Shown here piece after piece: positions 35,249 through 45,949 of a stretch of DNA of 64,000 nt. Location of the stretch: assembly GCF_040100845.1 (NCBI RefSeq), contig NZ_JAZHSH010000001.1:620001-684000 (forward strand), in the 5' to 3' direction. The number at the start of each line of letters is the position of its first letter. Within the stretch, counting starts at the first letter, position 1. Below the pieces are notes generated by a model. That model made no database searches. It had not been told where the DNA came from and was given only the letters and a program-made list of their open reading frames with translations. Both the position numbers and the translations under genes were made by a program. The DNA comes from Chengkuizengella sp. SCS-71B (GTDB lineage Bacteria > Bacillota > Bacilli > Paenibacillales > KCTC-33759).

Positions 35249-35923
35249 ATGCGCAAAATCGATCCTGAATTAAGGGAAGAGATGAGAAAAACATACGTAT
35301 TGAAATTAATGAATGTGATTCGTTTAAAAGGGTTTAATACCTTAAAAATACAAGATATGGCTGAACATATGCAGATCAGCAAAGCATCATTTTACAATTA
35401 TTTTTCTTCTAAAGAAGAAATCATACAAGAGCTTACTGGGACCTATATTGCATATTATGAAGAGGTTGATCAAACCATTTTAAATAAAGAAATCACTTAT
35501 ATAGATCGTTTTCAAAAAGTATTTGAACAAGAAGTACTCACTTTCATTTATATTTCTGAATTGTTCTTTGAAGAATTAAAGGTTGGATTTCCTGAATTAT
35601 ATGAAGGAATTATTTCGGCACGTCGAAAAAGAAAAATGAACATTAGACAGTTTTACGAAATGGGAATGAAAGAAGGGATATTCCAGTCTTTAAATCCTAG
35701 TATTCTCATGTTGCAGGATGAAGTGATGTTGAGAAGATTGCTTGATCCAGCGTTCCTATTAGAAGAAGGGCTCACAATAAAACAAGTGTTATTTGACTAT
35801 TATCAAGCCAAAAAAGTTCAAATTTTTAAACCTGATGAGCTAAAAAGAATAAATGATAAATTAACAATATTGGAAAAAATTGAGTTTCTCTCTCTTAAGT
35901 TATCTAATTCGTATTCATCATAA
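35249..35923 (+). CDS. TetR/AcrR family transcriptional regulator
   Basis: A 224-residue regulator. Helix-turn-helix: GFNTLKIQDMAEHMQISKAS followed by FYNYFSSKEEIIQEL (about residues 24-60). The ligand domain is helical and unlike that of the regulator at 9782. Ribosome site AAGGGGG lies eight bases before the ATG. Divergent from the two SDR genes and adjacent to the repeated 25-base block, so it probably represses them. Inducer unknown. Confidence 0.87.
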   Translation: MRKIDPELREEMRKTYVLKLMNVIRLKGFNTLKIQDMAEHMQISKASFYNYFSSKEEIIQELTGTYIAYYEEVDQTILNKEITYIDRFQKVFEQEVLTFIYISELFFEELKVGFPELYEGIISARRKRKMNIRQFYEMGMKEGIFQSLNPSILMLQDEVMLRRLLDPAFLLEEGLTIKQVLFDYYQAKKVQIFKPDELKRINDKLTILEKIEFLSLKLSNSYSS

Positions 35924-36033
35924 AATATAAAAATAGCAATAATATGCAGCTCTTATTTGTTGCTCAAAAAGCGTAACTGATGATAAGATATCAATGATTA
36001 CGAACTTAGAGGATAAACGGGGGTTACATCTAC

Positions 36034-36702
36034 ATGGGCAGATTAAGACGCCGATCAGATACACTTGAATTTTTAAAAAACGCTAAAGATGTGGTAGAAC
36101 TTGAACCACAAGCTAACAAAGGCAGATGGAGAGAAGTTTTTGGTAATGATAACCCTATTCACGTAGAGTTAGGGATGGGAAAAGGAAAATTCATTTCTGA
36201 AATGAGCTTGAAGTATCCTGAATTCAATTTTATAGGGATAGATTTATATGATGAGTTAGTTCGAAAAGCAAGTGAGAAGGCATATGTTTTAAGGGAAAAA
36301 CATGGTGTGCCAAACATAGATAATTTAAGACTTGTTTTAATGAATATTGAGAAAATAGAAGAAATTTTTGACGAGAATGAAATTGATCAAATTTATTTAA
36401 ACTTTAGTGATCCATGGCCAAAAAAAAGACATGCTTCACGTAGATTAACTCATGCAAACTTCTTAAAAAAATATCAAACTGTTTTAAAAAATCAGGGAGA
36501 GATTCATTTAAAGACAGATTCTGTTTCCCTCTTTGAGTTTTCTTTAAATTCATTCGCTGATTTAGATTTAAAAATGAAAAATATAAAGTTGGACTTGCAT
36601 AAAGAGGGTACGCCTGAAAACCATGTCTTTACAGAATATGAAGAAAAATTTGTTGAACAAGGTATTAGAATTCATCGTTGTGAAGTGATTTTGTTGAAAT
36701 AA
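36034..36702 (+). CDS. trmB: tRNA (guanine-N7-)-methyltransferase TrmB
   Basis: A 222-residue SAM enzyme that makes m7G46 in the variable loop of tRNA. Motifs: VELGMGKGKFISEMS (SAM site), NFIGIDLYDELV, and the signature NFSDPWPKKRHASRRLTH with the catalytic aspartate. The C-terminal FTEYEEKFVEQG is also typical. Gene length is normal for Bacillales. Confidence 0.95.
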   Translation: MGRLRRRSDTLEFLKNAKDVVELEPQANKGRWREVFGNDNPIHVELGMGKGKFISEMSLKYPEFNFIGIDLYDELVRKASEKAYVLREKHGVPNIDNLRLVLMNIEKIEEIFDENEIDQIYLNFSDPWPKKRHASRRLTHANFLKKYQTVLKNQGEIHLKTDSVSLFEFSLNSFADLDLKMKNIKLDLHKEGTPENHVFTEYEEKFVEQGIRIHRCEVILLK

Positions 36703-36721
36703 CCAATTTTTTTAGTTAAAT

Positions 36722-36758
36722 ACCCTCCACGTCTTATCTGACCTTGGAGGGTTATTTT
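36722..36758 (+). terminator. trmB terminator
   Basis: ACCCTCCA and TGGAGGGT form an 8-bp stem, followed by TATTTTAT. Confidence 0.75.
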
Positions 36759-36774
36759 ATAAAAAGTTTATATT

Positions 36775-37113
36775 TTATTCATTATTTGGTGTAATAGTAA
36801 ATACGGTATTCCCTTCAGCAAGTAAAGGAGCTGGAGGATTATCAAGTTTATCTATACTTAAAATATCACATAAAGGGATATAACTTGTTGATTCAGTACC
36901 TGGGATATTAAAGATGTTTCTAGCAACTAATACTTCACCTCTAACAGCAATAAACGTACCGATAGCAACCAAAAGTACATCTGTTCCAACAAACGTAATA
37001 CCAATTAGATCAAATTCATCAAAGTTTTCTTCGATTGCTTTTTTCAATGATGTTGTACAACAATTGCAGTCTTGTATTTTTTTAGGACATGTTTTGCTTT
37101 TTCTTCTAGACAC
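36775..37113 (-). CDS. Unrecognised 112-residue protein with cysteine-rich N-terminus
   Basis: GTG at 37113 has GGAGGTG five bases upstream. The N-terminus MSRRKSKTCPKKIQDCNCC is basic and holds four cysteines in twelve residues. An acidic stretch (EENFDEFD) and a beta-rich region follow (LIGITFVGTDVLLVAIGTFI, then RGEVLVARN), with one later Cys (PLCDIL). It has the feel of a spore-coat or exosporium protein, but there is no motif to prove it. It stands alone between trmB and the glycosyltransferase gene. Confidence 0.65.
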   Translation of the reverse strand: MSRRKSKTCPKKIQDCNCCTTSLKKAIEENFDEFDLIGITFVGTDVLLVAIGTFIAVRGEVLVARNIFNIPGTESTSYIPLCDILSIDKLDNPPAPLLAEGNTVFTITPNNE

Positions 37114-37232
37114 GTTCTCACCTCCATAACGATTAAATTATATGAGACCATAAAGGTTTCATATATTAATAGTTTATGTTAAGAGATGGAGATGGATTGT
37201 ACGATTGAACCTGTTAATTTGGCTTAATTTTC

Positions 37233-38363
37233 TCAAATCAGACAATTAATTTCATCTACAGAGAATTGAGTTGTGCATAAAGGTTTTGATTGAAATGTTA
37301 TTTTTTGTTGTTGTACCAATTGATTTAACCAAAATTTTAACTCATCAATTGAAGTAAGTTTTTCCCCTAAATGATGGTTTAAGAAGAATTGACAATTCTC
37401 TTCCTCATGACCTGGAATAGGGTTATAAAATAACATAGGCAACTGTTTTACTAAACCCTCTGTACAGGTAATCCCCCCTGGTTTTGTTATTAATAAATCT
37501 GAAACATCCATTAACTCATCAATTGCCTTAGTAAAACCAAGAATATGGATATTAGGATGTTCAAATTTAGAGTTTGAAATGATCTTTTTTCGAGCTTTTT
37601 CATTATTCCCCATACAGATAATGAATTGAATTTTTTCCTTCCAAGATAATAAATATTCAATTAACTCATTGTATTTCATCATTCCCCAGCCGCCACCCAT
37701 AATGAGTACAGTAGGCATAGGTTGCAATCCGAACTTGTCCCTTATTTTTAACTTTTCATTTGTCTTCCAAAATTTAGAGTGTATTGGAATGCCAGAGATC
37801 ATAATTTTTTCTTCAGGCACATTTTTTTTAATTAATTGTCTTTTTATTTCTTCAGTAGGTATTAAATATTTATCTGTCTCAGGTGTTATCCATGCCCCGT
37901 GAATAACATAATCAGTAACTACTGTATATAAAGGTACTTGAAGTCCTAATCTTTTTAATCTGGCAATTACGGCATTTGGAAAAGGATGAGTACAAAGGAT
38001 GGTGTCAGGTTGAAAATGATCAATAAATGAATATGTTCTAGCGTAAAAAATGCGATGGAGCATCATTTGAGTGAAACGATTCAGTGAATTTTCAAATTGG
38101 GATTTATACAATTTTTCATATATTTTAGGTTGTACATCTAATGTTTTTCTATATACTTTAAAGAAATGAGGCGCTAAATTTGGATGTAGAAATTTTAATA
38201 ATTCAATTACCTTTGTATGAATAAATTGATTTTTTAGACCTTCTGAAATGGCATATGCGGCTTGTGTATGACCTGTACCGAATCCTTCTGATAAAATGAG
38301 TATATTTTTTTGTTGCAAAACAGAGGTCACCCGCTTCTGATCGTATTTTAAATCAAATTTCAA
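37233..38363 (-). CDS. UgtP/MGDG-synthase-like glycosyltransferase
   Basis: A 376-residue GT28-type enzyme, probably adding sugar to diacylglycerol at the membrane inner face. The N-terminal MGDG_synth domain has ILILSEGFGTGHTQAAYAIS and CTHPFPNAVIARL. The C-terminal nucleotide-sugar domain has LIMGGGWGMM, NIHILGF, LITKPGGITCTEGL and NPIPGHEEEN. Start is taken as TTG 38363 with only a weak GGATATC upstream; a GTG at 38330 is an alternative. Bacillus UgtP makes glucolipids and links cell size to nutrients. Whether this one does so is inference. Confidence 0.85.
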   Translation of the reverse strand: MKFDLKYDQKRVTSVLQQKNILILSEGFGTGHTQAAYAISEGLKNQFIHTKVIELLKFLHPNLAPHFFKVYRKTLDVQPKIYEKLYKSQFENSLNRFTQMMLHRIFYARTYSFIDHFQPDTILCTHPFPNAVIARLKRLGLQVPLYTVVTDYVIHGAWITPETDKYLIPTEEIKRQLIKKNVPEEKIMISGIPIHSKFWKTNEKLKIRDKFGLQPMPTVLIMGGGWGMMKYNELIEYLLSWKEKIQFIICMGNNEKARKKIISNSKFEHPNIHILGFTKAIDELMDVSDLLITKPGGITCTEGLVKQLPMLFYNPIPGHEEENCQFFLNHHLGEKLTSIDELKFWLNQLVQQQKITFQSKPLCTTQFSVDEINCLI

Positions 38364-38489
38364 TATTTTTCTGATATCCTTTTTTAATGTATATCATTAA
38401 TGATTATTAAATTTAATTTTCCCCGATCTGCGGACAGAAATTCAAAAAAAAAATCCCATTTGAAACTAACAAAGCTTTCCCAGATTTAA

Positions 38490-39008
38490 CTAACCTAAGA
38501 TATTTGTTACAGATATACCGGTTAATGTACCAATGATTAAACCTGCAAATACATCAGATGGGTAATGAAGTCCTAAATATATTCTAGATAATGCAACGAT
38601 GAAACCTAACGGCAGTAATATGATGCTCATTACAGGTATGCTAATGACAAATGGTATAATGATTGAAAAAATAGCAGTGGTGTGACCTGATGGAAAAGAA
38701 TGATCCTTTAATGGATTTTTATAAGTAATCACATGTTTGATAACTAAATAAGGTCTTAATCTTTTATAAGTTTTTTTAATGACAGCAACCGGAATGTGAC
38801 TTACACTTAATGACACTAAACTCATGAAAGCGACATGTTTCCATGGTGCAGATGCAAAAATAGATAATGCTAAAGTTATACATATAGTGAAAATAGCCCC
38901 GCCTAAATGAGTAATGTTCGTCATGATAATATCTAAAATTTTATTTTTTAATTTTACATTTATAAAGAAAAATATTTGATTTTCAATCATTTTCAATCGA
39001 TATAACAT
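38490..39008 (-). CDS. PAP2 family membrane phosphatase
   Basis: A 172-residue integral membrane protein with the three lipid-phosphatase motifs: KTYKRLRPY (KxxxxxxRP), PSGHTTA (PSGH) and SRIYLGLHYPSDV (SRxxxxxHxxxD). It should dephosphorylate a lipid phosphate such as undecaprenyl pyrophosphate or phosphatidylglycerol phosphate outside the membrane. About five membrane helices. AGGAG precedes ATG 39008. Located behind the infC leader on the opposite strand, convergent with nothing. Confidence 0.88.
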   Translation of the reverse strand: MLYRLKMIENQIFFFINVKLKNKILDIIMTNITHLGGAIFTICITLALSIFASAPWKHVAFMSLVSLSVSHIPVAVIKKTYKRLRPYLVIKHVITYKNPLKDHSFPSGHTTAIFSIIIPFVISIPVMSIILLPLGFIVALSRIYLGLHYPSDVFAGLIIGTLTGISVTNILG

Positions 39009-39124
39009 ATTCCATCTCCTTTTAAGCTAACGTTCTGAAAAGAAAGCGTCGTATGGTAATTTTAAAGGAAGTTTGTTGATTTTTCCACTTTTAGTTTATG
39101 ATATCTTAAATTATTATAAACAAA

Positions 39125-39153
39125 TTGACATTAGTAAATTTATGTGGTATCTT
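39125..39153 (+). promoter_or_regulatory. Promoter of the infC operon
   Basis: TTGACA (39125-39130), a 17-base spacer and TATCTT (39148-39153) fit a housekeeping sigma-A promoter, placed just before the L20 leader. Confidence 0.7.
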
Positions 39154-39159
39154 TTTATA

Positions 39160-39325
39160 GTTAGAACAAATCAACAAGCAGAAGCGCCCGCTTCTCACCT
39201 GACTAACGTATAGTTAGCTGGTTCAAATGATAAATCTTATCTCTTCGGAGATGAAATAAATGATGTGGGCGAATGAATCTGCCCACATTTTTTTTGTTTT
39301 AAATTTTTAGCGGAGGTGACACGTT
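39160..39325 (+). ncRNA. L20-type leader of infC-rpmI-rplT with terminator
   Basis: The transcript leader has an early hairpin (AGAAGCG with CGCTTCT around 39180-39197) and ends in a strong terminator: TGTGGGC and GCCCACA (39264-39287) with eight T. In Bacillus, ribosomal protein L20 binds such a leader and shifts it to the terminated form, repressing its own operon. Gene order and terminator position match; the L20-binding fold itself I infer. Confidence 0.75.
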
Positions 39326-39838
39326 ATTAAAGAACATATCATTAACGAATCTATAAGAGCTAGAGAGGTTCGTTTAATTGGAGCCGAGGGAGACCAGCTT
39401 GGAATCAAACCTATTAAAGAAGCGTTGCGTTTAGCATATGATGCAAATTTAGATTTAGTTGCTGTTGCTCCAACAGCAAAACCACCAGTCTGTCGTATTA
39501 TAGATTATGGTAAATATCGTTATGAAGCACAGAAAAAAGAAAAAGAAGCACGTAAGAATCAAAAAGTTGTGGATATTAAAGAGGTGCGTTTCAGCTCTAA
39601 AATCGAAGAACATGATTATCAAACTAAGCTGCGTAATGTAATCAAATTCCTTAAGGCAGAAGATAAGGTGAAGTGTTCGATTCGTTTTCGGGGTCGTGAG
39701 ATTACACATGCTGACATTGGTAAAAAAGTACTTGATAGAGTAATCGAAGACGTTAAAGAGTATGCCGAAGTTGAGCGTAGACCTAGACTTGATGGTCGAA
39801 GCATGATTATGGTACTTGCTCCGATAACAAAAAAATAG
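39326..39838 (+). CDS. infC: Translation initiation factor IF-3
   Basis: The N-terminus reads I/M-KEHIINESIRAREVRLIG and starts with ATT at 39326, seven bases after GGAGGTG. A rare ATT start is the known, autoregulatory feature of infC. The 170-residue protein has the IF3 N-domain (LGIKPIKEALRLAYDANLDL, the signature KPPVCRIIDYGKYRYE), a lysine-rich linker and the C-domain (EVRFSSKIEEHDYQTKLRN). It prevents premature joining of ribosomal subunits and checks the start codon. Followed by rpmI and rplT. Confidence 0.96.
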   Translation: MKEHIINESIRAREVRLIGAEGDQLGIKPIKEALRLAYDANLDLVAVAPTAKPPVCRIIDYGKYRYEAQKKEKEARKNQKVVDIKEVRFSSKIEEHDYQTKLRNVIKFLKAEDKVKCSIRFRGREITHADIGKKVLDRVIEDVKEYAEVERRPRLDGRSMIMVLAPITKK

Positions 39839-39890
39839 ATGTCCAAAGCTGATTCAGTAAATATACTTTAATTCTTAGGAGGATACAATT

Positions 39891-40091
39891 ATGCCTAAAA
39901 TGAAAACTCACAGCAGTTTAAAAGGTCGTTTTAAAGTGACAGGCACTGGTAAAATTAAAAGACATAAACGTGGTAAAAACCACTTGTTAGCTAAAAAGTC
40001 AGGAAGACAGAAAAACTTAATGAAAACTCAACCAATCATGGCTAAAGGTGACGTTAAACGTTTAGCTCAACAATTATCAAATCTTAAATAA
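39891..40091 (+). CDS. rpmI: 50S ribosomal protein L35
   Basis: A 66-residue basic protein, [20 protein letters not shown] at the start, the L35 signature; [10 protein letters not shown] follows. GGAGG lies nine bases before the ATG. Middle gene of the L20-regulated operon. Confidence 0.97.
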   Translation: MPKMKTHSSLKGRFKVTGTGKIKRHKRGKNHLLAKKSGRQKNLMKTQPIMAKGDVKRLAQQLSNLK

Positions 40092-40116
40092 TAGTGAACA
40101 TAGGAGGTAGAAAAAG

Positions 40117-40476
40117 ATGGCAAGAGTAAAAGGTGGATTTGTTGCACGTCGTCGTCGTAAAAAAGTATTAAAACTTGCTAAAGGTTACTTTGGCTCTAAA
40201 CATAGAATTTATAAAACTGCGAATGAACAGGTTATGAAATCATTGTTATATGCATATCGTGACCGTCGCCAGCGCAAACGTGATTTCCGTAAATTATGGA
40301 TTGTACGTATCAATGCTGCTGCTCGTACAAATGGTTTAAGTTATAGTAAATTAATGCATGGATTAAAGCTTGCAGGTGTAGATATTAACCGTAAAATGTT
40401 AGCAGACCTTGCAGTAAATGATTCACAAGGTTTCACTAACCTTGCAAATGTAGCAAAAGAAAAAATTAATGCCTAA
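40117..40476 (+). CDS. rplT: 50S ribosomal protein L20
   Basis: A 119-residue protein with the basic N-terminal extension ([20 protein letters not shown]) and the L20 signature [20 protein letters not shown]. It nucleates assembly of the large subunit and represses this operon through the leader. GGAGGT precedes the ATG. Confidence 0.97.
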   Translation: MARVKGGFVARRRRKKVLKLAKGYFGSKHRIYKTANEQVMKSLLYAYRDRRQRKRDFRKLWIVRINAAARTNGLSYSKLMHGLKLAGVDINRKMLADLAVNDSQGFTNLANVAKEKINA

Positions 40477-40509
40477 ATTTTTTATAACATAAGAATGAAA
40501 TTATTGTAG

Positions 40510-40552
40510 GATTCGACTACTTCTTCTAGAAGCTCCGATAGGAGCTTTTTTT
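40510..40552 (+). terminator. rplT terminator, shared element copy 2
   Basis: GATTCGACTACTT leads into AAGCTCC-GATA-GGAGCTT and a T-run. The leader and the hairpin equal those at 27638-27678. Confidence 0.85.
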
Positions 40553-40570
40553 CTTTTCGATGAAAATATG

Positions 40571-40599
40571 TTGACTTCAACTCAAGTAGTATATATAAT
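40571..40599 (+). promoter_or_regulatory. ilv-leu operon promoter
   Basis: TTGACT (40571-40576), 17-base spacer and a perfect TATAAT (40594-40599). Transcription would begin near 40606, at the foot of the T-box leader. Confidence 0.85.
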
Positions 40600-40605
40600 A
40601 GTTAA

Positions 40606-40937
40606 AAATCATTACCCAATCACATATGGATCATCGGCTATGAAAAGGATAAAGGAATAAGGGCACTGTGAACAGAGAGCAGAGGATTTGCTGAAACCTT
40701 TGCCATAACCCTTATTCACGAGCTCACCTTGGAGCTGTTTTCCTGAAAGGTCTAACCTAGTAGGGGAAATCGGTAGGCATACGTTATTATGCTGTAAGTG
40801 ACAGCTATTTCTTAATCGTTACTTTCTGAGGTTATATATTGTGAAGTATGTAACAAAGTTGGGTGGTACCACGTAAGGAAAATCCTTTCGTCCCATTTTT
40901 TGCTTTAGCAGAGCAGTGGGGTGAAAGGATTTTTTGG
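40606..40937 (+). ncRNA. T-box leader of the ilv-leu operon, probable Leu specifier
   Basis: The leader has the T-box sequence GGGTGGTACCACG (40861-40873), complementary to the tRNA acceptor end, within the antiterminator. A long terminator follows (AAAATCCTTTCGTCCCA, 40878-40894, with the matching arm from 40916 and six T). Stem I contains CAGAGAGCAGAGG-like text and, at 40723-40725 in CGAGCTCACC, a likely specifier codon CTC. Uncharged leucine tRNA would then permit read-through into ilvB. Confidence 0.88.
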
Positions 40938-40980
40938 TATTTAAAAATAGTTAGATATTATTTTGAGAGGAGGATGTAAG

Positions 40981-42717
40981 ATGAGCACCCTAACGTTAAA
41001 AGCTACGAATAAAGAACTATATACTAAGTTAATGCAACCGGATGTAATTACAGGATCAGAAATTTTGCTTCGTTCACTACTTTTAGAAGGTGTTGATTGC
41101 GTCTTTGGTTATCCAGGTGGAGCTGTGTTATATATTTATGATGCAATCCATGGAAACCCTGACTTTAATCACTTATTAACAAGGCACGAACAAGGAGCAA
41201 TTCATGCTGCTGATGGATATGCGCGTTCAACAGGAAAGGTTGGTGTATGCATAGCAACTTCAGGTCCAGGAGCTACAAATCTAGTGACAGGAATAGCTAC
41301 TGCTTATATGGATTCAGTTCCACTTGTGATCATTACTGGAAACGTAATGAGTACAGCCATCGGTACAGATGCTTTTCAAGAAGCAGATATCACTGGAATT
41401 ACCATGCCCATTACGAAACATAGTTACTTAGTTCGCGATGTAAAAGATTTATCCAAAATTGTTCATGAAGCCTTCCATATTGCGTCAACAGGTAGAAAAG
41501 GCCCTGTTCTTATTGATATTCCTAAAGATATATCTGCACATAAAACTGAGTTCAACTATGATAATCAAATTAATATCCGTGGGTATAACCCAACAGTATT
41601 ACCTAATAAACTTCAAGTAGAACGTTTATTAAAGGCAATCGATGAAGCGAAAAAACCAGTGATTCTTGCAGGGGGCGGGGTTGTATATGCAGGAGCACAA
41701 GAAGAATTATTAGAATTTGTAAGCAAAACAAATATTCCGACAATTACAACTTTACTTGGGATCGGTGGATTTCCAAGCTCGAATGATTTATGGTTGGGCA
41801 TGCCAGGCATGCACGGAACTTATACAGCAAATAAAGCACTCCAAAGTTGTGATTTGTTAATAGGAATCGGTGCAAGGTTTGATGATCGTGTAACGATGAA
41901 AGTGGATGGATTTGCCCCAAATGCAAAAATCGCACACATTGATGTTGATCCTGCTGAAGTAGGAAAAGTTGTTGAAACAGCAATTCCTTGTGTGGGTGAT
42001 GTAAAAAAGGTTTTAGAACTTGTAAATCAAAAAGCAAAAGCAGCACAATCTGAAGCATGGATACAAGAGTTACAGATGATGAAAAAAGAATTCCCACTTA
42101 AATATAAAGATGATAATAAACATCTTAAACCACAATACGTCATTGAAATGATTCACAAAACAACAGAGGGAGAAGCCATCGTTACAACAGATGTAGGACA
42201 GCATCAAATGTGGGCGGCACAGTACTACAAGTTTAATCATCCTCGTTCTTGGATAACATCAGGTGGATTAGGTACGATGGGTTTTGGCTTTCCTGCGGCA
42301 ATTGGTGCACAAATGGGAAATCCAGATCGACTCGTAGTATCGATCAATGGTGATGGTGGCATGCAAATGTGTGCTCAAGAATTAGCGATTTGTGCTATTC
42401 ACAATATTCCTGTAAAAATTGTAGTCATTAACAATCAAGTATTAGGCATGGTGCGTCAATGGCAAGAGATTATTTATGACAATCGTTATAGCCATATTGA
42501 TTTATCTGGAAGTCCAGATTTTGTGAAATTAGCTGAAGCATATGGAGTAAAGGGATTAAGAGCAACAAATAAAGAAGAGGCTCAAAAAGCTTGGCAGGAA
42601 GCTATGGATACACCAGGTCCAGTATTAATCGATTTTATAGTTGAAAAACATGAAAATGTGTATCCGATGGTAAAACAAGGAAGCACAATTGATGAAATGT
42701 TAATGGGGGATTCGTAA
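40981..42717 (+). CDS. ilvB: Acetolactate synthase large subunit
   Basis: A 578-residue thiamine-diphosphate enzyme making acetolactate or acetohydroxybutyrate for branched-chain amino acids. The start is ATG 40981 with GGAGG eight bases upstream; the frame extends back to 40963. N-domain: VDCVFGYPGGAVLYIYDA, HEQGAIHAADGYARSTGKVG (catalytic Glu). FAD domain in the middle (GAGARFDDRVT-like: IGIGARFDDR). ThDP motif GDGGMQMCAQELAICA ending VVINN. First gene of ilvBN-ilvC-leuAB. Confidence 0.96.
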   Translation: MSTLTLKATNKELYTKLMQPDVITGSEILLRSLLLEGVDCVFGYPGGAVLYIYDAIHGNPDFNHLLTRHEQGAIHAADGYARSTGKVGVCIATSGPGATNLVTGIATAYMDSVPLVIITGNVMSTAIGTDAFQEADITGITMPITKHSYLVRDVKDLSKIVHEAFHIASTGRKGPVLIDIPKDISAHKTEFNYDNQINIRGYNPTVLPNKLQVERLLKAIDEAKKPVILAGGGVVYAGAQEELLEFVSKTNIPTITTLLGIGGFPSSNDLWLGMPGMHGTYTANKALQSCDLLIGIGARFDDRVTMKVDGFAPNAKIAHIDVDPAEVGKVVETAIPCVGDVKKVLELVNQKAKAAQSEAWIQELQMMKKEFPLKYKDDNKHLKPQYVIEMIHKTTEGEAIVTTDVGQHQMWAAQYYKFNHPRSWITSGGLGTMGFGFPAAIGAQMGNPDRLVVSINGDGGMQMCAQELAICAIHNIPVKIVVINNQVLGMVRQWQEIIYDNRYSHIDLSGSPDFVKLAEAYGVKGLRATNKEEAQKAWQEAMDTPGPVLIDFIVEKHENVYPMVKQGSTIDEMLMGDS

Positions 42718-42718
42718 T

Positions 42719-43204
42719 ATGAATGCGACTAAACATACCATTTCAATACTAGTAAACAATCAACCTGGGGTATTACAACGTGTGGCTAGTTTATTCGGTC
42801 GAAGAGGTTTTAACATTGAAAGTATTACGGTTGGGAAGTCTGAGGAGGAAGGCCTTTCCAGAATGATTATCGTAACCATCGGTGATGATCAAAAATTAGA
42901 ACAAATTTCTAAACAGCTGTATAAAGTTATTGATGTAATTAAGGTAATAGACATTAGTGCAAATCCAATGGTTGAACGTGAGTTGGCTTTAATTAAAGTG
43001 AACGCTGAACCTTCCATACGTCCAGAGATCATTGGTGTTGTGGAAACTTTCAGAGCAACGATTGTGGATATTGGACCAAAAAGTATCATGGTTCAAGTCG
43101 TAGGAGATTCAGATAAAGTAAAAGCTATGGTGGAATTATTAAAACCATACGGTGTTATTCAATTAACTCGTACAGGTGTAGCGGCAATGATAAGAGGAGT
43201 TTAA
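42719..43204 (+). CDS. ilvN: Acetolactate synthase small (regulatory) subunit
   Basis: A 161-residue ACT-domain protein giving valine feedback to IlvB: HTISILVNNQPGVLQRVASL, then FGRRGFNIESITVG. It begins one base after the ilvB stop, so translation is coupled. Confidence 0.95.
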   Translation: MNATKHTISILVNNQPGVLQRVASLFGRRGFNIESITVGKSEEEGLSRMIIVTIGDDQKLEQISKQLYKVIDVIKVIDISANPMVERELALIKVNAEPSIRPEIIGVVETFRATIVDIGPKSIMVQVVGDSDKVKAMVELLKPYGVIQLTRTGVAAMIRGV

Positions 43205-43235
43205 GTTTATTTATAAGATATAAAACATGGGAAGA

Positions 43236-44289
<1,054 letters not shown>

Positions 44290-44297
44290 ATCATTGA

Positions 44298-44359
44298 ATG
44301 CCGACTAATATCAACCACGTCCATGTGGTTAACGTCGGCATCAGTACATCCTTGTACTG
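44298..44359 (+). other. Two hairpins in the ilvC-leuA spacer
   Basis: An 8-bp stem ATGCCGAC/GTCGGCAT encloses a second stem AACCAC/GTGGTT (44298-44341). CAGTACA/TGTACTG follows (44342-44359). No T-run. Such structures could define the 3' end of a processed ilvC mRNA or slow read-through into leuA. Confidence 0.65.
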
Positions 44360-44387
44360 AAAAACCATATTAGGAGGTGGATTTGGG

Positions 44388-45941
44388 ATGAGAAAGATAT
44401 ATGTGTTTGATACAACGTTGAGAGATGGCGAACAATCTCCAGGAGTGAACTTAAATACCCAAGAGAAGGTGGAGATTGCCTTACAATTAGAAAGGCTTGG
44501 AATTGATCGAATTGAGGCAGGATTTCCTGCAGCATCACCAGGTGATTTGAAAAGTGTAAGTGAAGTAGCTGAGGCTGTAAAAAATTCATCTATAATTGGA
44601 CTTTCTCGCTCCCGTGAGCAAGATATTGAAGCAGCGAGGCAAGCATTACAAAAAGCAGAGGATCCTTGTTTGCATTTATTTCTTGCAACCTCTCCTATAC
44701 ATCGTAAATATAAGTTGCGTATGGAGAAACAACAAGTGCTTGAAACAGCAGAAGCGGCCATTCGATATGCAAAAAAATATTTTAATAAAATTGAATTTTC
44801 GCCTGAGGATGCAGCTCGAACCGAATTGGATTTTTTATGTGAAGTGACAGAAATGGCAGTTCGAGCTGGTGCTACTGTAGTGAACATCCCAGATACTGTA
44901 GGTTTTATGACTCCAGATGAATTTGGGAATATATTCAAAACACTAAGAGAAAACGTACACGGAATTGAAAAAATTCAATTAAGTGCACACTGTCATGATG
45001 ATTTGGGAATGGCTACAGCGAATGCCCTAGCAGCCATACGTAATGGAGCAGATCAAATTGAAGGAACAATTAACGGTATAGGTGAGCGTGCAGGAAATAC
45101 TTCAATTGAAGAAGTGGCAATGGCATTAGAAACTAGAAAAGACTTTTATGAAGCAACTACCTCTTTAAAGTTGAGTGAAATCCATCGCACAAGTCGATTA
45201 GTGAGTAAATTGACAGGAATGGTCGTACCGGGTAATAAAGCAATCGTAGGTGCGAATGCTTTTGCCCATGAATCTGGCATTCATCAAGATGGTATGTTGA
45301 AAGAAAAAACAACCTATGAAATTATGTCTCCAGAAACGATAGGTTTAAAAGAAAGTAAATTAGTATTAGGAAAGCTTTCAGGTCGACATGCTTTTAGTGA
45401 AAAACTAGTAGATATGGGTTATGATGGCCTAAATGAAGAGCAGATTAAAGAAGCTTTTATAAAGTTTAAAAATCTAGCGGATAAGAAGAAAAACATAAGT
45501 GATGAAGATATACGAGCAATGTTAGAAGAGAAGCTTGTCAGCACACCTGAATTTTTCACACTTGAACGAATTGATTTATCTTACGGAAATCAATCGACTC
45601 CAATCGCTACGATTAGAATTAAAACGAATGAAGATGCAATAGCTGAAGAAACGCAAGAAGGAAATGGTTCTGTTGATGCTATTTACAACGCAATTGACAA
45701 AGCAACACAAGAAGAAGTTACTTTAGAGGATTATGCTATTAAATCCGTAACACATGGTAAAGATGCATTAGGGGAAGTGCACGTTGTACTGAAACAAGGT
45801 GACATTGCAGTAACGGGGCGTGGTGTTAGCACAGATATTCTTGATGCAAGTGCGCGTGCTTACATCGATGCCGTGAACCGAATTATTGATAGAAAAACCT
45901 CTGATAGTGTGGATAAGAGAGGAAATATTACTTTAATTTAA
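44388..45941 (+). CDS. leuA: 2-isopropylmalate synthase
   Basis: A 517-residue enzyme condensing acetyl-CoA with 2-ketoisovalerate, the first leucine-specific step. Catalytic barrel: FDTTLRDGEQSPGVNL, AHCHDDLGMATANALAA (metal ligands), NGIGERAGNTSIEEVAMAL. The C-terminal LeuA_dimer domain (about 385-517) gives leucine feedback. GGAGGTGG precedes ATG 44388. Confidence 0.97.
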   Translation: MRKIYVFDTTLRDGEQSPGVNLNTQEKVEIALQLERLGIDRIEAGFPAASPGDLKSVSEVAEAVKNSSIIGLSRSREQDIEAARQALQKAEDPCLHLFLATSPIHRKYKLRMEKQQVLETAEAAIRYAKKYFNKIEFSPEDAARTELDFLCEVTEMAVRAGATVVNIPDTVGFMTPDEFGNIFKTLRENVHGIEKIQLSAHCHDDLGMATANALAAIRNGADQIEGTINGIGERAGNTSIEEVAMALETRKDFYEATTSLKLSEIHRTSRLVSKLTGMVVPGNKAIVGANAFAHESGIHQDGMLKEKTTYEIMSPETIGLKESKLVLGKLSGRHAFSEKLVDMGYDGLNEEQIKEAFIKFKNLADKKKNISDEDIRAMLEEKLVSTPEFFTLERIDLSYGNQSTPIATIRIKTNEDAIAEETQEGNGSVDAIYNAIDKATQEEVTLEDYAIKSVTHGKDALGEVHVVLKQGDIAVTGRGVSTDILDASARAYIDAVNRIIDRKTSDSVDKRGNITLI

Positions 45942-45949
45942 AAAAAATA